This document shows, piece after piece, positions 10,005-22,000 of a DNA stretch of 64,000 nt. Source of the stretch: Anaerococcus vaginalis (GTDB lineage Bacteria > Bacillota > Clostridia > Tissierellales > Peptoniphilaceae); assembly GCF_000307225.1 (NCBI RefSeq), contig NZ_HE978617.1:463538-527537 (forward strand), read 5' to 3'. The notes below the pieces were generated by a model that was not told the DNA's origin, did not search any database, and saw only the letters and a program-made list of their open reading frames with translations. Every line of letters begins with the position of its first letter. The first letter of the stretch is position 1. Position numbers and translations under genes: made by a program.

Positions 10005-10043
10005 GTAGTTTTACTACTTATTTTTTATATGGTAAGATATAAT
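10005..10043 (+). promoter_or_regulatory. RpiR promoter -10 with palindromic candidate operator
   Basis: A 13-bp palindrome (GTAGTTTTACTAC, 10005-10017) lies between the two divergent promoters. It is close to the -35 region of the RpiR gene, whose -10 is TATAAT at 10038-10043. Autoregulation and control of the PTS operon by RpiR is an inference. Confidence 0.4.
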
Positions 10044-10066
10044 TAAATAAAAACAGAGGTGATATT

Positions 10067-10948
10067 ATGTCTGACGAATTAATTTTAGATAAAATTCAAG
10101 CTATGCTACCTTATCTGACCAAATCAGAACTAAAAGTAGCAAAATATATTTTAAATTCAAATACTACAATTAACTGTAGCCTATCTCAACTCGCAAAAAA
10201 AATTAAGGTTAGCGAACCAACAATAATAAGATTTTCAAGATCGATAGGATTAAATGGCTATTCAGAATTAAAATTGAAATTATCAATAAATAATTCAATA
10301 AATGATAGCAGAGAATTAAAAAATTTAGATATAAAATTAAATAAAGACGATGATGCTTACGAAATTTATAGATCCTTGTCAGAATACACAATAAAATCTA
10401 TAAGAAGCACTTGGCATAATACCTTGGATGAAAAATCTTTTGAAAAAGCAATAAATTTAATCTATAACACCCATAAAAATAATAAAAAAATTTTTCTAAC
10501 AGGGATGGGAGTTTCATCAATTCTTGCACAGTCCCTACAAATAAAATTAATGAGATTAGATATAGACTCAATATTTTATTCAGACATCCATTTAAGATTA
10601 GAAGCCTGCTCAAATTTGAAAAAAAATGATTTACTAATATGCTTTACAACACTTGGCAAATCCAAAGAAAATCATGATTTTCTAAATTTAGCCAAAGAAA
10701 AAGGGGCAAAAGTAATTCTTGTAACCCAGTTTGGAGTAAATAAAATAAATAAATTATCTGATATAGTGATTTACACATCAGCAATAGAAAATAACCTAAG
10801 ACTAGCAACACAAGCCTCATTTATTGTCCAAAATTTAATTGTAGAAACAATCTTTCTTGCACTAGCATTGAAAGACTACGATAATATAAGTAAATCAGTA
10901 AAAGACACAAAAGAAATTTTTCACAAATATGGTTATAATATCAATTAA
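10067..10948 (+). CDS. MurR/RpiR family transcriptional regulator
   Basis: 293 residues. The N-terminal HTH_6 domain spans about residues 1-75 (LSQLAKKIKVSEPTIIRFSR is the recognition helix region). A SIS sugar-phosphate sensing domain covers about residues 125-255 (KIFLTGMGVSSILAQSL, CFTTLGKSKE). RpiR proteins sense phosphosugars and control nearby sugar operons. It is transcribed away from the mannose-type PTS/Gfo operon with 168 bases between starts, so it is very likely that operon's regulator. RBS AGAGGTGAT precedes the ATG. Confidence 0.92.
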   Translation: MSDELILDKIQAMLPYLTKSELKVAKYILNSNTTINCSLSQLAKKIKVSEPTIIRFSRSIGLNGYSELKLKLSINNSINDSRELKNLDIKLNKDDDAYEIYRSLSEYTIKSIRSTWHNTLDEKSFEKAINLIYNTHKNNKKIFLTGMGVSSILAQSLQIKLMRLDIDSIFYSDIHLRLEACSNLKKNDLLICFTTLGKSKENHDFLNLAKEKGAKVILVTQFGVNKINKLSDIVIYTSAIENNLRLATQASFIVQNLIVETIFLALALKDYDNISKSVKDTKEIFHKYGYNIN

Positions 10949-11010
10949 AAAGAAAAATATGGTATAATCTTGAATTATTGATTAAAAATAAAAATATAGA
11001 AAGGTAAAAT

Positions 11011-11727
11011 ATGGAAAAATTTAAACAAATACAGAAAAAATTTCAAATAAATGGAGCTCAATTAAAATATATTGCTTTTTTATCAATGTTTATAGACCAT
11101 TTTAACAAGGCAATAATAACACCTATGTTAAATTATCAACAGCCTCTTGTTACTATATCCACTATTTTTGATATAATCGGAAGAATTGCATTTCCGATAT
11201 TTGCTTTTATGATAGTTGAAGGATTTTTCAAAACAAAATCAAGGACAAAATATCTAAGAAACCTCATAATATTTGCCATAATCTCAGAAATTCCTTTTGA
11301 TATGTTCCAGTCCAAGGTTTTTATAAATAATAGATCACAAAATATAATGTGGGCACTTGCCCTTGGACTTTTGACTTTGATGATTGTAGATAAGTTAAAA
11401 GAAAAAATAAAAAATCATTATGTTTGGCTTGGTATTTCCATAATAATCGTCCTAATAAATGCGACAATAGCAACACTTTTGTCATTTGACTATGACTATT
11501 ATTCCACAATAATAATCTTTATCCTCTACCTTTTTTACGATAATAGGCTAGTGGCAAGTATCCTATCATATTTTATAATAATAAAAGAAGTTTACTCAAT
11601 TTTAGGATTTGCAGTAATTAATTTTTACAACGGCGAAAAAGGAAAGCAAAATAAAATATTCAATTATTTGTTCTATCCAGTTCATTTGTTTATACTTGGA
11701 CTTTGTAGATTTTGGTTTGGAATATAA
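11011..11727 (+). CDS. TraX family membrane protein
   Basis: 238 residues, mostly hydrophobic, with about seven membrane segments. The N-terminal LKYIAFLSMFIDHFNKA stretch is the TraX signature (hydrophobic run ending in an Asp-His pair), followed by GRIAFPIFAFMIVEGF. TraX of F-like plasmids acetylates pilin; chromosomal Firmicutes members have no firm function but are acyltransferase-like. It lies just outside the left repeat of the pilus island. Whether it acts on pilus proteins is speculation. RBS AAAGG is present, and a TATAAT at 10963-10968 could drive it. Confidence 0.85.
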   Translation: MEKFKQIQKKFQINGAQLKYIAFLSMFIDHFNKAIITPMLNYQQPLVTISTIFDIIGRIAFPIFAFMIVEGFFKTKSRTKYLRNLIIFAIISEIPFDMFQSKVFINNRSQNIMWALALGLLTLMIVDKLKEKIKNHYVWLGISIIIVLINATIATLLSFDYDYYSTIIIFILYLFYDNRLVASILSYFIIIKEVYSILGFAVINFYNGEKGKQNKIFNYLFYPVHLFILGLCRFWFGI

Positions 11728-11789
11728 TTTTTTATTGTTAGGCATTAAAATTGTTTTGATTTAATTATAATATAATCTAATAAAATAGA

Positions 11790-12208
11790 GGGATCTCTCG
11801 ACTACTGAAATTCGTTTGCTTCGCAAACTTTTGCGTGCTATCGCACTAATTTCAGGGATAAATGTACCAAATCAAGGTACATTTATCCGCTCGAGATGGG
11901 TTATAGTTTGCCTTTTTTGATTGCTAAAGTTTTGGTTTTTTGTTTTAATTTTTACTTTTTCGATTTTTATTTATGAATTTTCAATAATATGTAATTTTAT
12001 TTATTAAAATTTTACTTAAATTTATTCGGAATATAAAAGTATAGCGATACTTCCCCCATCTCGAGCGTAGTCGAGAGATCTCTTTTGTTATGTTTGGCTT
12101 GTGTTTTGGTTTATACTTTGTGATATATTTTTGGGGTGTTTTTTTGAATGCATACTATTTCTTTTGCCTTAATTTTCGCAGTAGATCTCTCCACAAGGTC
12201 GAGATGGG
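11790..12208. repeat. left copy of composite palindromic repeat flanking the pilus island
   Basis: Three related units: a plus unit at 11790-11900, an inverted 28-base unit at 12055-12082 and a plus unit at 12182-12208. The core is GATCTCTCGAC, a short middle, then TCGAGATGGG, itself nearly palindromic. The same three units in the same order, orientation and similar spacing recur at 34449-34789. The first unit has about 80 extra bases between its halves, containing further hairpins: CTGAAATT/AATTTCAG, GTTTGC/GCAAAC and GATAAATGTACC/GGTACATTTATC. No coding potential is seen between 11728 and 12375. Confidence 0.85.
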
Positions 12209-12334
12209 TAAGTGTGTGCTTTTTTTGATTGCTGAAGTTTACAATTCGTTAGTTTTATTTCTAATTTTTATTTTTTAATTTTGATTTCTGATTTTTTTAT
12301 TTTTTACTTGATTTTTGTTTTATTTTTTCCCCAC

Positions 12335-12369
12335 AAAAAAACTACCCTGCCAAGCAAGGTAGTTTTTTA
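12335..12369. terminator. terminator of pilus operon
   Basis: An imperfect 10-bp stem (ACTACCCTGC at 12341-12350 with GCAAGGTAGT at 12354-12363) is flanked by A-runs and T-runs. It lies just past the stop of the minor pilin on the minus strand. Confidence 0.8.
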
Positions 12370-12375
12370 TTTGCT

Positions 12376-13655
12376 TTATTCTTTAGCCTTTACTAATTTC
12401 ACTCCGAATCCTATCATTATTAGACCTAGTAGTAGGATTAAGTAAATTGTTGCGTCGCCTGTTTTTTTCATGGCTTCTACTCTTTTGCTTAATCTTGGTC
12501 TTTGTGGTGAGATTGGGGGTTTGAAATTTTTTACTTTTATTGTTTTTTGGAATGAGTTTTCTCCTATTTCGAAGGGTACTGATTCTAGTTCTGGGACATA
12601 GCCTTGTGGGGCTTTTGTTTCTATTAGACAATATTGTCCATATGGTAAATCTTGTGTTACAAAATCTCCCTTTTCGCCACTTGTTAGGGTGTATATTTTT
12701 CTAGCATTTTTTTCTTCTGTAGATACCATTCCATTTTCATCCAAATAAAGATCTTTGAATTTGTCATCTTTTTTGTCTTTGTATTGGACTTTAAATATAG
12801 CTCCTTTTAGTGGATTGTTATTTGTCCCGTCAATTTTTTGGAAGGAGAAGAAATTTTTTGGCTTATCTTGTTTGTTTAACATTTCGATACTGCCAGTTTT
12901 TAAATATCCTTCACTTTCTTTTCCAATATTAGATTCATATCCCTTTAGGGGTTTTGTTTCAACAAATTTTACTTCTTCTTCTAGTCCGAATATTTTTATT
13001 TGACCATTTTCGTCAGTAGAAATTTCTGAAATATTCCCATCCTTGGCGTAGGTAAATTTTTCATTTCCCTTTTCATCTTTAATTTTTTAAATTTTAAAGT
13101 TTCGCCCTTTTTATTTATCACTTTAAAGCCAACTTTCGCAAGTTCCTTGCGACTTTCGCTGTCTCTTTTTGTTAAAATCAACCAATCCGGTGATTTTTTT
13201 GGATAAATTGTTAGAGGATTTTCTGTATTTTCGTCTATGGTTTCTATAAAAGGAATATATGGTCTTGATGAGTCATTTGACCTGTACCTTAATAGATATG
13301 ATCCTTTTGCTAAAGAATCAATCATAGCAAAATACATTCCATCAATTTCTTCTGACTTTTTTGAAGATTTCATTTCTCCAAAATCTTTTGAAATTTCCTC
13401 GTCTTTTTTGTCTTTATAAAAATCTATAAGCTCAAGTTTTTTGTCGGCATTTTGTATTTCTTTTGCCTTTTCCTCAGGAATTTTCCAATAATCTACATAT
13501 TCGACTACAGTTTCTTTGTTTGAACTATCATCCTTATAACTTGTATTAATTTTTAGGCTATTTCCGCTTTCAGCCAAAGCTAAAAGAGGAGTAACTAGCT
13601 GTAATATTACCATAAAAACTATGGAAAATATTATATTTTTATTAAATTTTTTCAT
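12376..13655 (-). pseudogene. minor/anchor SpaA-type pilin, split by a frameshift
   Basis: Two open pieces (13655-12996 and 12882-12376) belong to one 426-residue protein if one base is added to the T6 run at 13083-13088 (plus strand). The repaired frame reads through KIKDEKGNEKFTYAKDGN and joins cleanly. The N-terminus has a signal peptide ending near LLALAES. There is a YPKK pilin-like motif and a C-terminal Cna-B domain with E-box IETKAPQGY. The C-terminal end has a membrane helix and KAKE tail, but the sorting motif is MKKTGD, not LPxTG. Its position after the major pilin suggests a basal or minor pilus subunit. It may be a real pseudogene, a switched-off state or a sequencing error. Confidence 0.85.
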
Positions 13656-13679
13656 AGTAACTCCTCTGTTTAGTTGCTA

Positions 13680-15914
13680 TTATGCTTGTTCTTTGTTAGC
13701 TTTCATTTTGTAAGCAGCAAGTCCCATAATCATTAAACCTGCTATTACAAAGATGATTGAACCAATACCACCTGTTTTAGGAATTGAGACTTTGATATTC
13801 TTTATTTGTTGTCCTTTGCCATCAGTCTTTTCAACTTCTTTTTCATTTTCTTTGACTTTTATTTTGTAGTCTAAGTCAGATGTTTCACCTTTGTATGATC
13901 CTTGTTTAACTACAAATTCTGCTACGTTATCAGCGTTAGATGGAAGTTCGTATCCTGCTGGAGCTTTAGTTTCTTTTACGTAATATTTTTCGCCAGCTTT
14001 GTTATATGCTAGACCTTTTACTTCAAATCCACCAAATTCGTTTGAAGTAAATACGTAAGCATCAGCTTCAGCACCCCAATCCCAAACAAGATTTACTTTT
14101 GTATAAGCGTCATCTCTTGCTTTCTTAAGTTGAGCGATTGATCCTTGATCATTTTCACCTTTATTTAAAGTTTCGAGTTTTTGTTTTTGTTCATTTGATC
14201 TCTTCTTTTCTTCTACCTTAAGAATAGCATTCTTTTCTTCGACTGCCTTTATATAAGCAGTTTCAGCTTTATCATAAGCTTCTTTATCAGCTTTTTTTGT
14301 ATCGGCTGATTTTAATGTTAAGAATTTATTATTACCTTCTACTTTTTTGTAAATCTTAAATTGAGCGCCTTCAAGTCTATCCTCTGCATTGTCATAATCA
14401 GTTTTTACAAATTTCTTTCCACCTGTAACAACCTTTGGAGGTGTTGGTGTGATTGATGTTGGTGTAGTATTGTTTACGATTGAAAGAACTCCTGCTTGAT
14501 CAGATGTTGTATATTTTGGTGTAAATCCATCTACAAACTCTTGAACTTTATAAGTTTTTTTATTATCAAGTCCTGTAAATTTACCTGAATATTCTCCTGT
14601 TATAACAAATTTAATACCATTTCCTAAATCTTTTTCACCTGTTGTTTCTGTGCTGGTAAGTGTTACATCAGCAACTGCTTTATCTCCTTGAAGAAGTACA
14701 TATTTAACTTTATCAGCTTTTTCTTTACCATTCCAAGTTTTTGTAATTTGTATCTCACCTTTATCGTTTGGTTTGGTTTCTGGTGATGGTGTTGGTGGTT
14801 CGTGGTTGTAGGTGATTGTAATGTTGTTGTCCATTTCATCATCAACAACTGCATCTTTTGTTACTTTACCTTTATAGTTGAAGTCTACGTAAATATCTTT
14901 AGCTTTTGCAGCATCATTTAATTTTTTAAGACCTGCTTTGGTAAAGTTTAATGTAAATCCTGATGTTGTTTCATTAATTGTATAATCATCAGTTAAATTT
15001 AGTGTTTGTTTTGATCCTTCAGCTTGGTTTGCGTCTGTGTTGTAAGTTACAACCATAGAGCCTTTTATAAATTCAATACCTCTATCAAAAGTATCTGCAA
15101 GATCTAGGCTTCTAAAGTATGTGTCTTTAGGAAGTTGAGCTTTTGCATGGTAAGGAAGTTCTTTACCGATGTCTGCTGTTGCTTTTGCTTTTTCTTTTTT
15201 GTAGTTTCCTATAACAGCTCCTACATCTTTTAATTGTTGAGGGTCTGTTATTGCTTCAAGTCCATTTTTTTGAGCGAAGTTTTTATCAAATTCTACTTTC
15301 TTTTCAGTATTTTTTGGATAGATGTGTAGTTTATCAGTTGTTGAGAAGTTTCCTGTACCGTCTGGTTTACCTGCTGGAAGTTTCAAATCAAATGGTACAG
15401 CCTTATAACCAGTGATATTCTTTGTATTATAAGTTGAGTTTTCTTTATCTTCTATGATTCTGTAGTTTCCTTTTCCGAGTGTTGCTTCAAATTTACCACC
15501 GTTAGCAGTAATGAAGAAGTCCTTTTCACCGTTTTTTATAAGCTTATAATATTTTTGTGCTGAAAGGTCACTTCTGTACTTTTCATCAATTGTTGAGCCT
15601 TGAACAAAACCATCTTTTGCTGCTTCTGATACTTCGTAGATTCTAAAAGCAACTCCATCAATGTATTCTGCACTAGCACCAAAATGTTCGGTTACATTTG
15701 TGATTTCTTTACCGTCATGTTCTCTTGGTTCTCCAAATTTTTCATAGTCAGTATTATTCATAAGTACTTTATGAACTACTATTGTTGTGGAATCTGAATT
15801 TGGTCCACCAGCTGGTTCATTTGCATTATCAGCATTTACTTTAGCAAATGGTGCCACTAATATTGATGCAACCATAGCAAATGCTGTCAAAAATGACAAA
15901 ATTTTGTGTTTCAT
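13680..15914 (-). CDS. major pilin, sortase-assembled (FimA/SpaA backbone type)
   Basis: 744 residues, exported. The signal peptide ends near FAKVNADN. The pilin motif LHIYPKN supplies Lys201, the residue joined to the sorting signal of the next subunit. Ig-like Cna domains follow. A charged helical insert lies at about residues 560-610, and a final Cna-B has E-box YYVKETKAPAGY. The end is IPKTGG (711-716), a membrane helix and KMKANKEQA. These features define a backbone pilin polymerised by class C sortase and expected to carry Lys-Asn isopeptide bonds. RBS AAAGGAG is 6 bases from the ATG. It has its own 158-base leader, so it may be expressed more strongly than the giant protein. Confidence 0.95.
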   Translation of the reverse strand: MKHKILSFLTAFAMVASILVAPFAKVNADNANEPAGGPNSDSTTIVVHKVLMNNTDYEKFGEPREHDGKEITNVTEHFGASAEYIDGVAFRIYEVSEAAKDGFVQGSTIDEKYRSDLSAQKYYKLIKNGEKDFFITANGGKFEATLGKGNYRIIEDKENSTYNTKNITGYKAVPFDLKLPAGKPDGTGNFSTTDKLHIYPKNTEKKVEFDKNFAQKNGLEAITDPQQLKDVGAVIGNYKKEKAKATADIGKELPYHAKAQLPKDTYFRSLDLADTFDRGIEFIKGSMVVTYNTDANQAEGSKQTLNLTDDYTINETTSGFTLNFTKAGLKKLNDAAKAKDIYVDFNYKGKVTKDAVVDDEMDNNITITYNHEPPTPSPETKPNDKGEIQITKTWNGKEKADKVKYVLLQGDKAVADVTLTSTETTGEKDLGNGIKFVITGEYSGKFTGLDNKKTYKVQEFVDGFTPKYTTSDQAGVLSIVNNTTPTSITPTPPKVVTGGKKFVKTDYDNAEDRLEGAQFKIYKKVEGNNKFLTLKSADTKKADKEAYDKAETAYIKAVEEKNAILKVEEKKRSNEQKQKLETLNKGENDQGSIAQLKKARDDAYTKVNLVWDWGAEADAYVFTSNEFGGFEVKGLAYNKAGEKYYVKETKAPAGYELPSNADNVAEFVVKQGSYKGETSDLDYKIKVKENEKEVEKTDGKGQQIKNIKVSIPKTGGIGSIIFVIAGLMIMGLAAYKMKANKEQA

Positions 15915-16072
15915 AATTTTCTCCTTTATATTTTTTTGTCAATCTCCCTTGATATTTTGGCTTTCGCCTATCAATTATGTATATAATCTTTAATTAAGAT
16001 TTATACTAGAAACGTGCCTACATTTTATAATTACCTTGACTTCAAAATTGGAAATCAAAGCTAATTAACTTT
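15915..16072 (-). promoter_or_regulatory. leader between giant protein and major pilin
   Basis: A 158-base gap contains a hairpin at 15949-15974 (minus strand TTGATA, then GGC-GAAA-GCC, then TATCAA), about 30 bases before the pilin start codon. It could be a processing site or a stability element for the pilin mRNA. No clear -35/-10 pair was found. Confidence 0.35.
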
Positions 16073-19000
16073 TTATACTATTAGTTTATCCTTCCTTTTG
16101 AAATAGGTCAATACTGAAATAAGCATAACTAATAGTCCAATAATTGTGTATCCTATCCAAACTCCAAAGCCTCCTGTTTTTGGATATTCTGCTTTTCTAT
16201 TTGTGATTAGGATCCTATTAGAATCTGAATTTGGTTTTGTTTTATCATTTCCAGTCAGTTCTATTTTAGAAATCTTATTTGTCTTTCTATCTATATAATA
16301 TATTTTACCATTTTCTACAACAAATTTGAATACTATTTTTTCAACAAGTGTATATTTTTCTGGAGCTTTTGTTTCTTCAACTTGATATTCTCCATTTGGA
16401 ATATTTTTAAATTCAAATTGACCTTTTATTTTTTCATCTGAAGATGAAGTTGCTGTCCATTTGTCTTTTAAATTTGTTCCATTTGGTATAAATACTTCAC
16501 CATTTTCTTTTATTGGAATGAAGTATCCTTTATCATTTTTTCTTTGTATTTCAAATATTGCTCCAGAAAGTGCCTTGCCATCATCATCTGCGTCTACTTT
16601 TTTGAAGTAGATGTCTGGGTTTTTGATATTGGCTACATCTGTTGTTATTAGATTTATATCTCGATCCAAATATTTTCCTTTGTAGGATTTCATATCTACA
16701 TTTGTTGTTTGGATTTTAAAGTTTGGTTTTGATAGATATTTATATAGGGTCGTTTTTATGTCTTCTTTTTTAAATTCAAGTTTGCCAGTATTTTGATCGA
16801 CTGTTCCTATATCGTAGCTTACTTTTGCTCCTATTTTTGTGTCGTCTTTGTATGGCATATCGACTATAAATTGATATTCTCTTTCGGCATCGTCATTATT
16901 TGTCGTACTTGTTTGTCCTGTGCTTGATCCTTGTGGATTATTTTTTATTTTTTGCATGTATGGAGTTTTTATCCTTAGGATCAAGTTTGGCGTTTGTTCA
17001 TTATTTATTTCGACCGTATATGATGAATCATCTTTTTCTTTTATGGTATTTTTATCTACCTGTACCAATCTCACCTTGGTGTTGGCTTGGGTTAGTTTTT
17101 GATTGGCGCTTGGATTTTCTAAAATTAATCTAGCATTTTCAAGTTCACTTGGTTTTGCTTTTATTGTTATTTTTTGTCTAAAAGTTTTGGCAAGTGTATC
17201 TATCCCCAGAATTTCTGATTTTAGATTTTCTTTATCAGAATCTCCCGAGTAGGAAGTTATAGATAGATTTTTTGTTTGATCTTTTGAATCATCAAATGAA
17301 TTTGTCCATCTGATTTTTCCGTCTTTTGTTACTTCAAGCTCCCAAATTGTATCGGATTTGGTGTAGCCTTTTGGTGCTTTCTTTTCTTCTAATGTATATT
17401 TTCCTTTTGGCAAAGGATCTGACTCGATTGTTCCGTCTTTATTTGATGTTAATGTTTTGGCTTGGAGTTCTTTTTTTGGATCGGTTGGATCTTTTTGTCC
17501 ACTTGTTGGTGTCAACAAGAATTCTGCTCCTTGTAAGCCTAAGCCATCTTGATCAGTTTTTCTTATTTTGATTTTTACTTTTCTGTAGTTTTCTATAATA
17601 TTATTTTCTGGTTTGATATTTACAATATTACCATCTTTATCTACTTCAAAATTTGCTATTGGTTTTTCTGGCAAGTCGTAGATATCGTCATCTGGTGTTT
17701 TTGTTTCTATAACTTGATACTCTCCTTTTTTTAGTCCTTGCCAAGAAAAGATTCCATTTTCGTCCGAAATTTTTTCACCATAGGATGAATCTATAAAATC
17801 ATTTCCATCTTTGATTTGAAGTTTAAAGCTTGCACCTTTTAGGGTATTTCCTAAACCTAAATCTTTTAGTTTTTCAGGATTTTCTGCTGTTTGGTCTACT
17901 ACATTTGATATTACTCCTCCGTCAACTTTGGCAAATTCTATTTTGTTTTTGACGTTTAGAAGTTTTATTTCTTTGGTCGCTTCTCCAAGTCCTCCCGGAT
18001 TGAAAAATTGTGACCAAGTTTCAAAGCTACCTGTATGTGAATACCAATATCTTCCATTATAGTAAACATTATGGTTTGAATAATATGCTGTTGTCTTTAA
18101 TGAATTGGCAGATTTTCCTTTAAGTTTACCCTTAATTTCTATTACATAGCTTTTGTTGTTTGGGTATCTTTCGTTTAGATATCTTGTCGGTATATTTATT
18201 TGTCTGGTTATTTTTTCGTCTTTATTATCTTTCCAAACATATTTAAAATATCTGTAGCCATAATTGTAATCATATTTCCAGTAATCGTAATCATCGTTTC
18301 TACCAACTTCTTCGACAGCTTTCCAAATTTTGGTTGGTTTCCAATCGTATTTGTTTTCGCTATCTGTTACTAGACTTAGGTCATTTCTATTGAAGTCTAC
18401 GTCATAAGAGTCTGGGAGGTCGCCCTGAGTCCATTCGGATTCATCGCTTCCTTTTCCATCTTTCATATAGGTTTTTACGGATAGGCTCTCATCTACCATA
18501 ATATCTTGGTCTGTTGTAAAGGTAATATTTTTATTTGCCAATGATTTGTTCCAAGGATTGTAGTAGATAATGGCTGTGAAAGTTTGGTTGTCTGGATCAA
18601 GTCTTAACATATATGATGATATGTCTACTTTTGGATTTTGATATCCAGTGTAGTTTCCCTTTTCGTTTTGTCCTCTGTAGTCGATTTTTATAGAGTCTGA
18701 GTAATGATATTTGGATTCATTTGTATTCTTATCTACAACATCTGCTGTTACTCTTATGTCTTGGCTGTGATCAATTTTTCTTCTGTTTGCGAAAAGTTGT
18801 ACAATCATTGACATAAAGTCTGGCTTATAATCATTTACATAGTTTGTGAAGGTGTAGGTTATTGATCTTCTATCATCATTTACTTTTGCTTCGGCAAGTT
18901 TTCCTGCAGGTCCTATGATATCAAATTGAGAATCTTTATTTTTGCCCTTGCCGTCATTATCTCTAAAGATACCATCTAAATCTACATTATCTGAAAATTT

Positions 19001-22000
19001 AATTGTAAAATAATCTCCAGCTTTTACTGCGATTTTTGGATCAATCTTAAATCTCAAATTGGCGAGCATACCCTCGGCATTGTTTGGATAGACAACGTCT
19101 TTTCTTCTTGGATTTTCTGTTGATACAAGTTCTTGTTGATTTCCATCGAAGGTAATTGATTTTGATATATCATCTTTTCTTGATGGAGTTTCTCCCCAAT
19201 CTCCACCGCCTAGGGCTATTAATTTTTTCTTGGTATCTAGGATGTAACCTTCTTTGGTTTTTGTTTCTTTTAACCAATAATAACCATAAGGTAGATCTTT
19301 AAAGACTATTTTACCCTTAGAATCTGTTGTATATGTTCCTCCGACTTGAGTTTCTGTTGCATCTGTCTTGTGAAGGGTGTATTGAATATATTCTAGTGGA
19401 TCATCTTTTTCATCGACCTTGGTTAGACTAAATTCACCCTTTCCAGATTTTTCGTTTACGATTTTGGCAACGTCATTTTTATTTTCATTTGTAAGTTCGG
19501 TTTCGATGATTCTTCCATCTTTATCTTTTTGGTCCATATATACTTTTCCGTCAACTACTCTGAATTTTTTGACTGGACCTTGAACTTGCATATATTTTTT
19601 GCCCGGTTCGTATTCTGGAGCTTCTGGTTCTATTACTCTGTAATATCCATCGGTTAGGTTACTTATTTTGAACTTACCATGTTCATCTGATTCGTATTTT
19701 TTCGCAAAGGCTTCTGGGGTTACTATTGTACTATTTTCATAGAATATAGTTTTCCTCTCACCATTTACAAATCTTTCGATATAGTAGTCTATTCCATCTC
19801 CATTCCTATTTGGTTGAGATTTTATAAACTCATTATCTTTTGTCAATGGATAGTAACCTTGGTTTTCCTTGTTTATATCTTTTGGGTCTTGTTTTTCTAG
19901 GTAGAATTTTACGCCCTTTAGTGGTTTTTCGTCCTTTCCATCCTTGCCGACTTTAGTAAATTCTATTTCGGTTTTGTTGTTGATGATTTTAAAGTTTGAT
20001 GTTCCATGAAAGGTTCCAATGTTTAATCCTCCACCTATATAGTCGCCCATTTCGGTAATATTTTGACCATCTTCATTTTGAAGTGGCTTGCCATCTTCTC
20101 CTATTACTGCAAGAAGGGTTGCTACAAATTTCTGATATTCTGCAATCCAATTGAACCTTAATTTATATTTGTTTTTAGTTTTTACATAGCCATCTGGGGC
20201 TTCAACTTCTTCCAAAATATAAACTTTATTTAATTGGATTCCGTCAACGTGAATATCATACGACTTATCATTTTCGTTCAAATCGATAGTTTTGTAATAA
20301 ACTTTTGTATCTGTATTTGTTTTATCTTCTGGGTCGGCGTAAATTTTAAAACTTAATTTTCCTTTTGTGATTGGATAGTAGCTTGGATAACCCTTACTTC
20401 TATCAATAAATCCTTTGGATATTGGGAAAACATATGGTCTTTCTTTGTTGTTTACGTAGAAAGTTCCGTCATTATCGGTATCAAGTTCACTTCTGCCCTT
20501 TCTTGTCAAAAGGTAAGAAAAAGTGGTCGTGCCTATATATGATGTTGTTACACCGTCTGCTTGTTTTAGTTCGAATAATTGTTTTTCAAGTTTTCCATTT
20601 ACTTCTCGAATTTTTATAACAATTTTTCTATCCATCGGCTCATAGCCTTCTGGGGCTTGGCTTTCGCTTAAAAGATAAAGTCCCTTGGTCAAGTCTTTGA
20701 TTTCAAAAATACCCGTATCACTCGATACATTGTACGGCGCGACATTTCCAATTTTTCCTTTTTCTATAAGCTCCATATCATCTGGATTGTCGCTTACTTT
20801 TACCAGCATAAAGGAAACATCTTTTGTTATTAGTCTTGATTTTTCATAGTTGGTAATTTTCTTCCACTTCAAATTAGTTGTTGTTTTTGTATTTTTGATT
20901 TGGTGAGAAAATTCTTTATCTCCTTTAAGTTCTATGAAATTTGAATTTGTTTTGAAATTATTTGCGGTGTATTTTTTGTAATAACTATTTTGATCCTTAG
21001 GGTCGTTTTCATATTTTTTGTAATATGAGTCTTCAAAGTCCTTATCATATTTTAGGTGTAGACCGTCTTTATCTTTTTCTACTTTAAGTATCCACCTAAA
21101 TTGTTTTGAGTCGCTCTTGTAGCCTTCTGGTATAGAAACTTCTTCAAGTTCGTAAATTCCTTCACTAAGTTTTTGGAAACTTACCTCACCATCTGATTGA
21201 GAACGGACAGTTTGGTTGAATTTACCAGTTGCCGATGTAATTCCATCAGGTCTAACTTTTTTGTCCTCCTCAGTCGGATTTTGTCCATTTACCTTAATTA
21301 AATCTCCCTTATCATCATATTCATAAGTCTTCTTATCATGGGTGAACTTTCTTACAAGACCACTTTCATCATATTCTGTAATCTTTCCGAAATTTATATA
21401 TTTTTTTAATTTTCCGGAATTGTAATATTCGTATGCCTTTGTTTTATTATCTTCATCTATTGATTTTCTGACTTTTTTGATATTAAATAGGGCATCTTTT
21501 AGGGCTTTGCCATCTTGATCTGTTTTTTTGAAATGAACATCAATTTTTTCAAAGTTTGCAACTCTAATATCGGCTGGGTTGCCATTATCGTCAAGCTTTG
21601 GAGTTAAATTTTCTCCGTCTATGGTGTATCTAATTGATTTGTAATCTTTTTCAAATACAATTTTAAGCTTGTGGGTATGTGAGTCTTGGACAACTTCAAA
21701 ATACCATGGATCTGGTTTTTCAAATTTTTCTATAGCCCATGTTTCTTGAAGTTTGTAATGACCAACTCCTAGCTTTTCAAATTCAAAGCCATTTGAACCA
21801 TAGTGGGTAATTTCCTTTTCATAACCATCCTTGATTTTCTTATGATTCTCGTCAACTTGGGTTACTTTAAAGGCAGCAGTGTTAATTGGAACTTCTTCGC
21901 CCTTTTCATTTGCTTTTGCATTTATCTTTTTGAAATTAAAGTCGATGTAGTTTTTCTTGTTGTAGACGCTTACAAGTTTTCCTGTATCCGATTTTTCAAA

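Noticed and set aside
11790..12208. CRISPR-like spaced repeats
   Set aside because: Only three units, alternating orientation, unequal long gaps, and no cas genes; they are palindromic interspersed repeats.
14663..14854. Short minus-strand frame rich in Thr, Asn and His
   Set aside because: It is an alternative frame of the major pilin with no RBS or start context.
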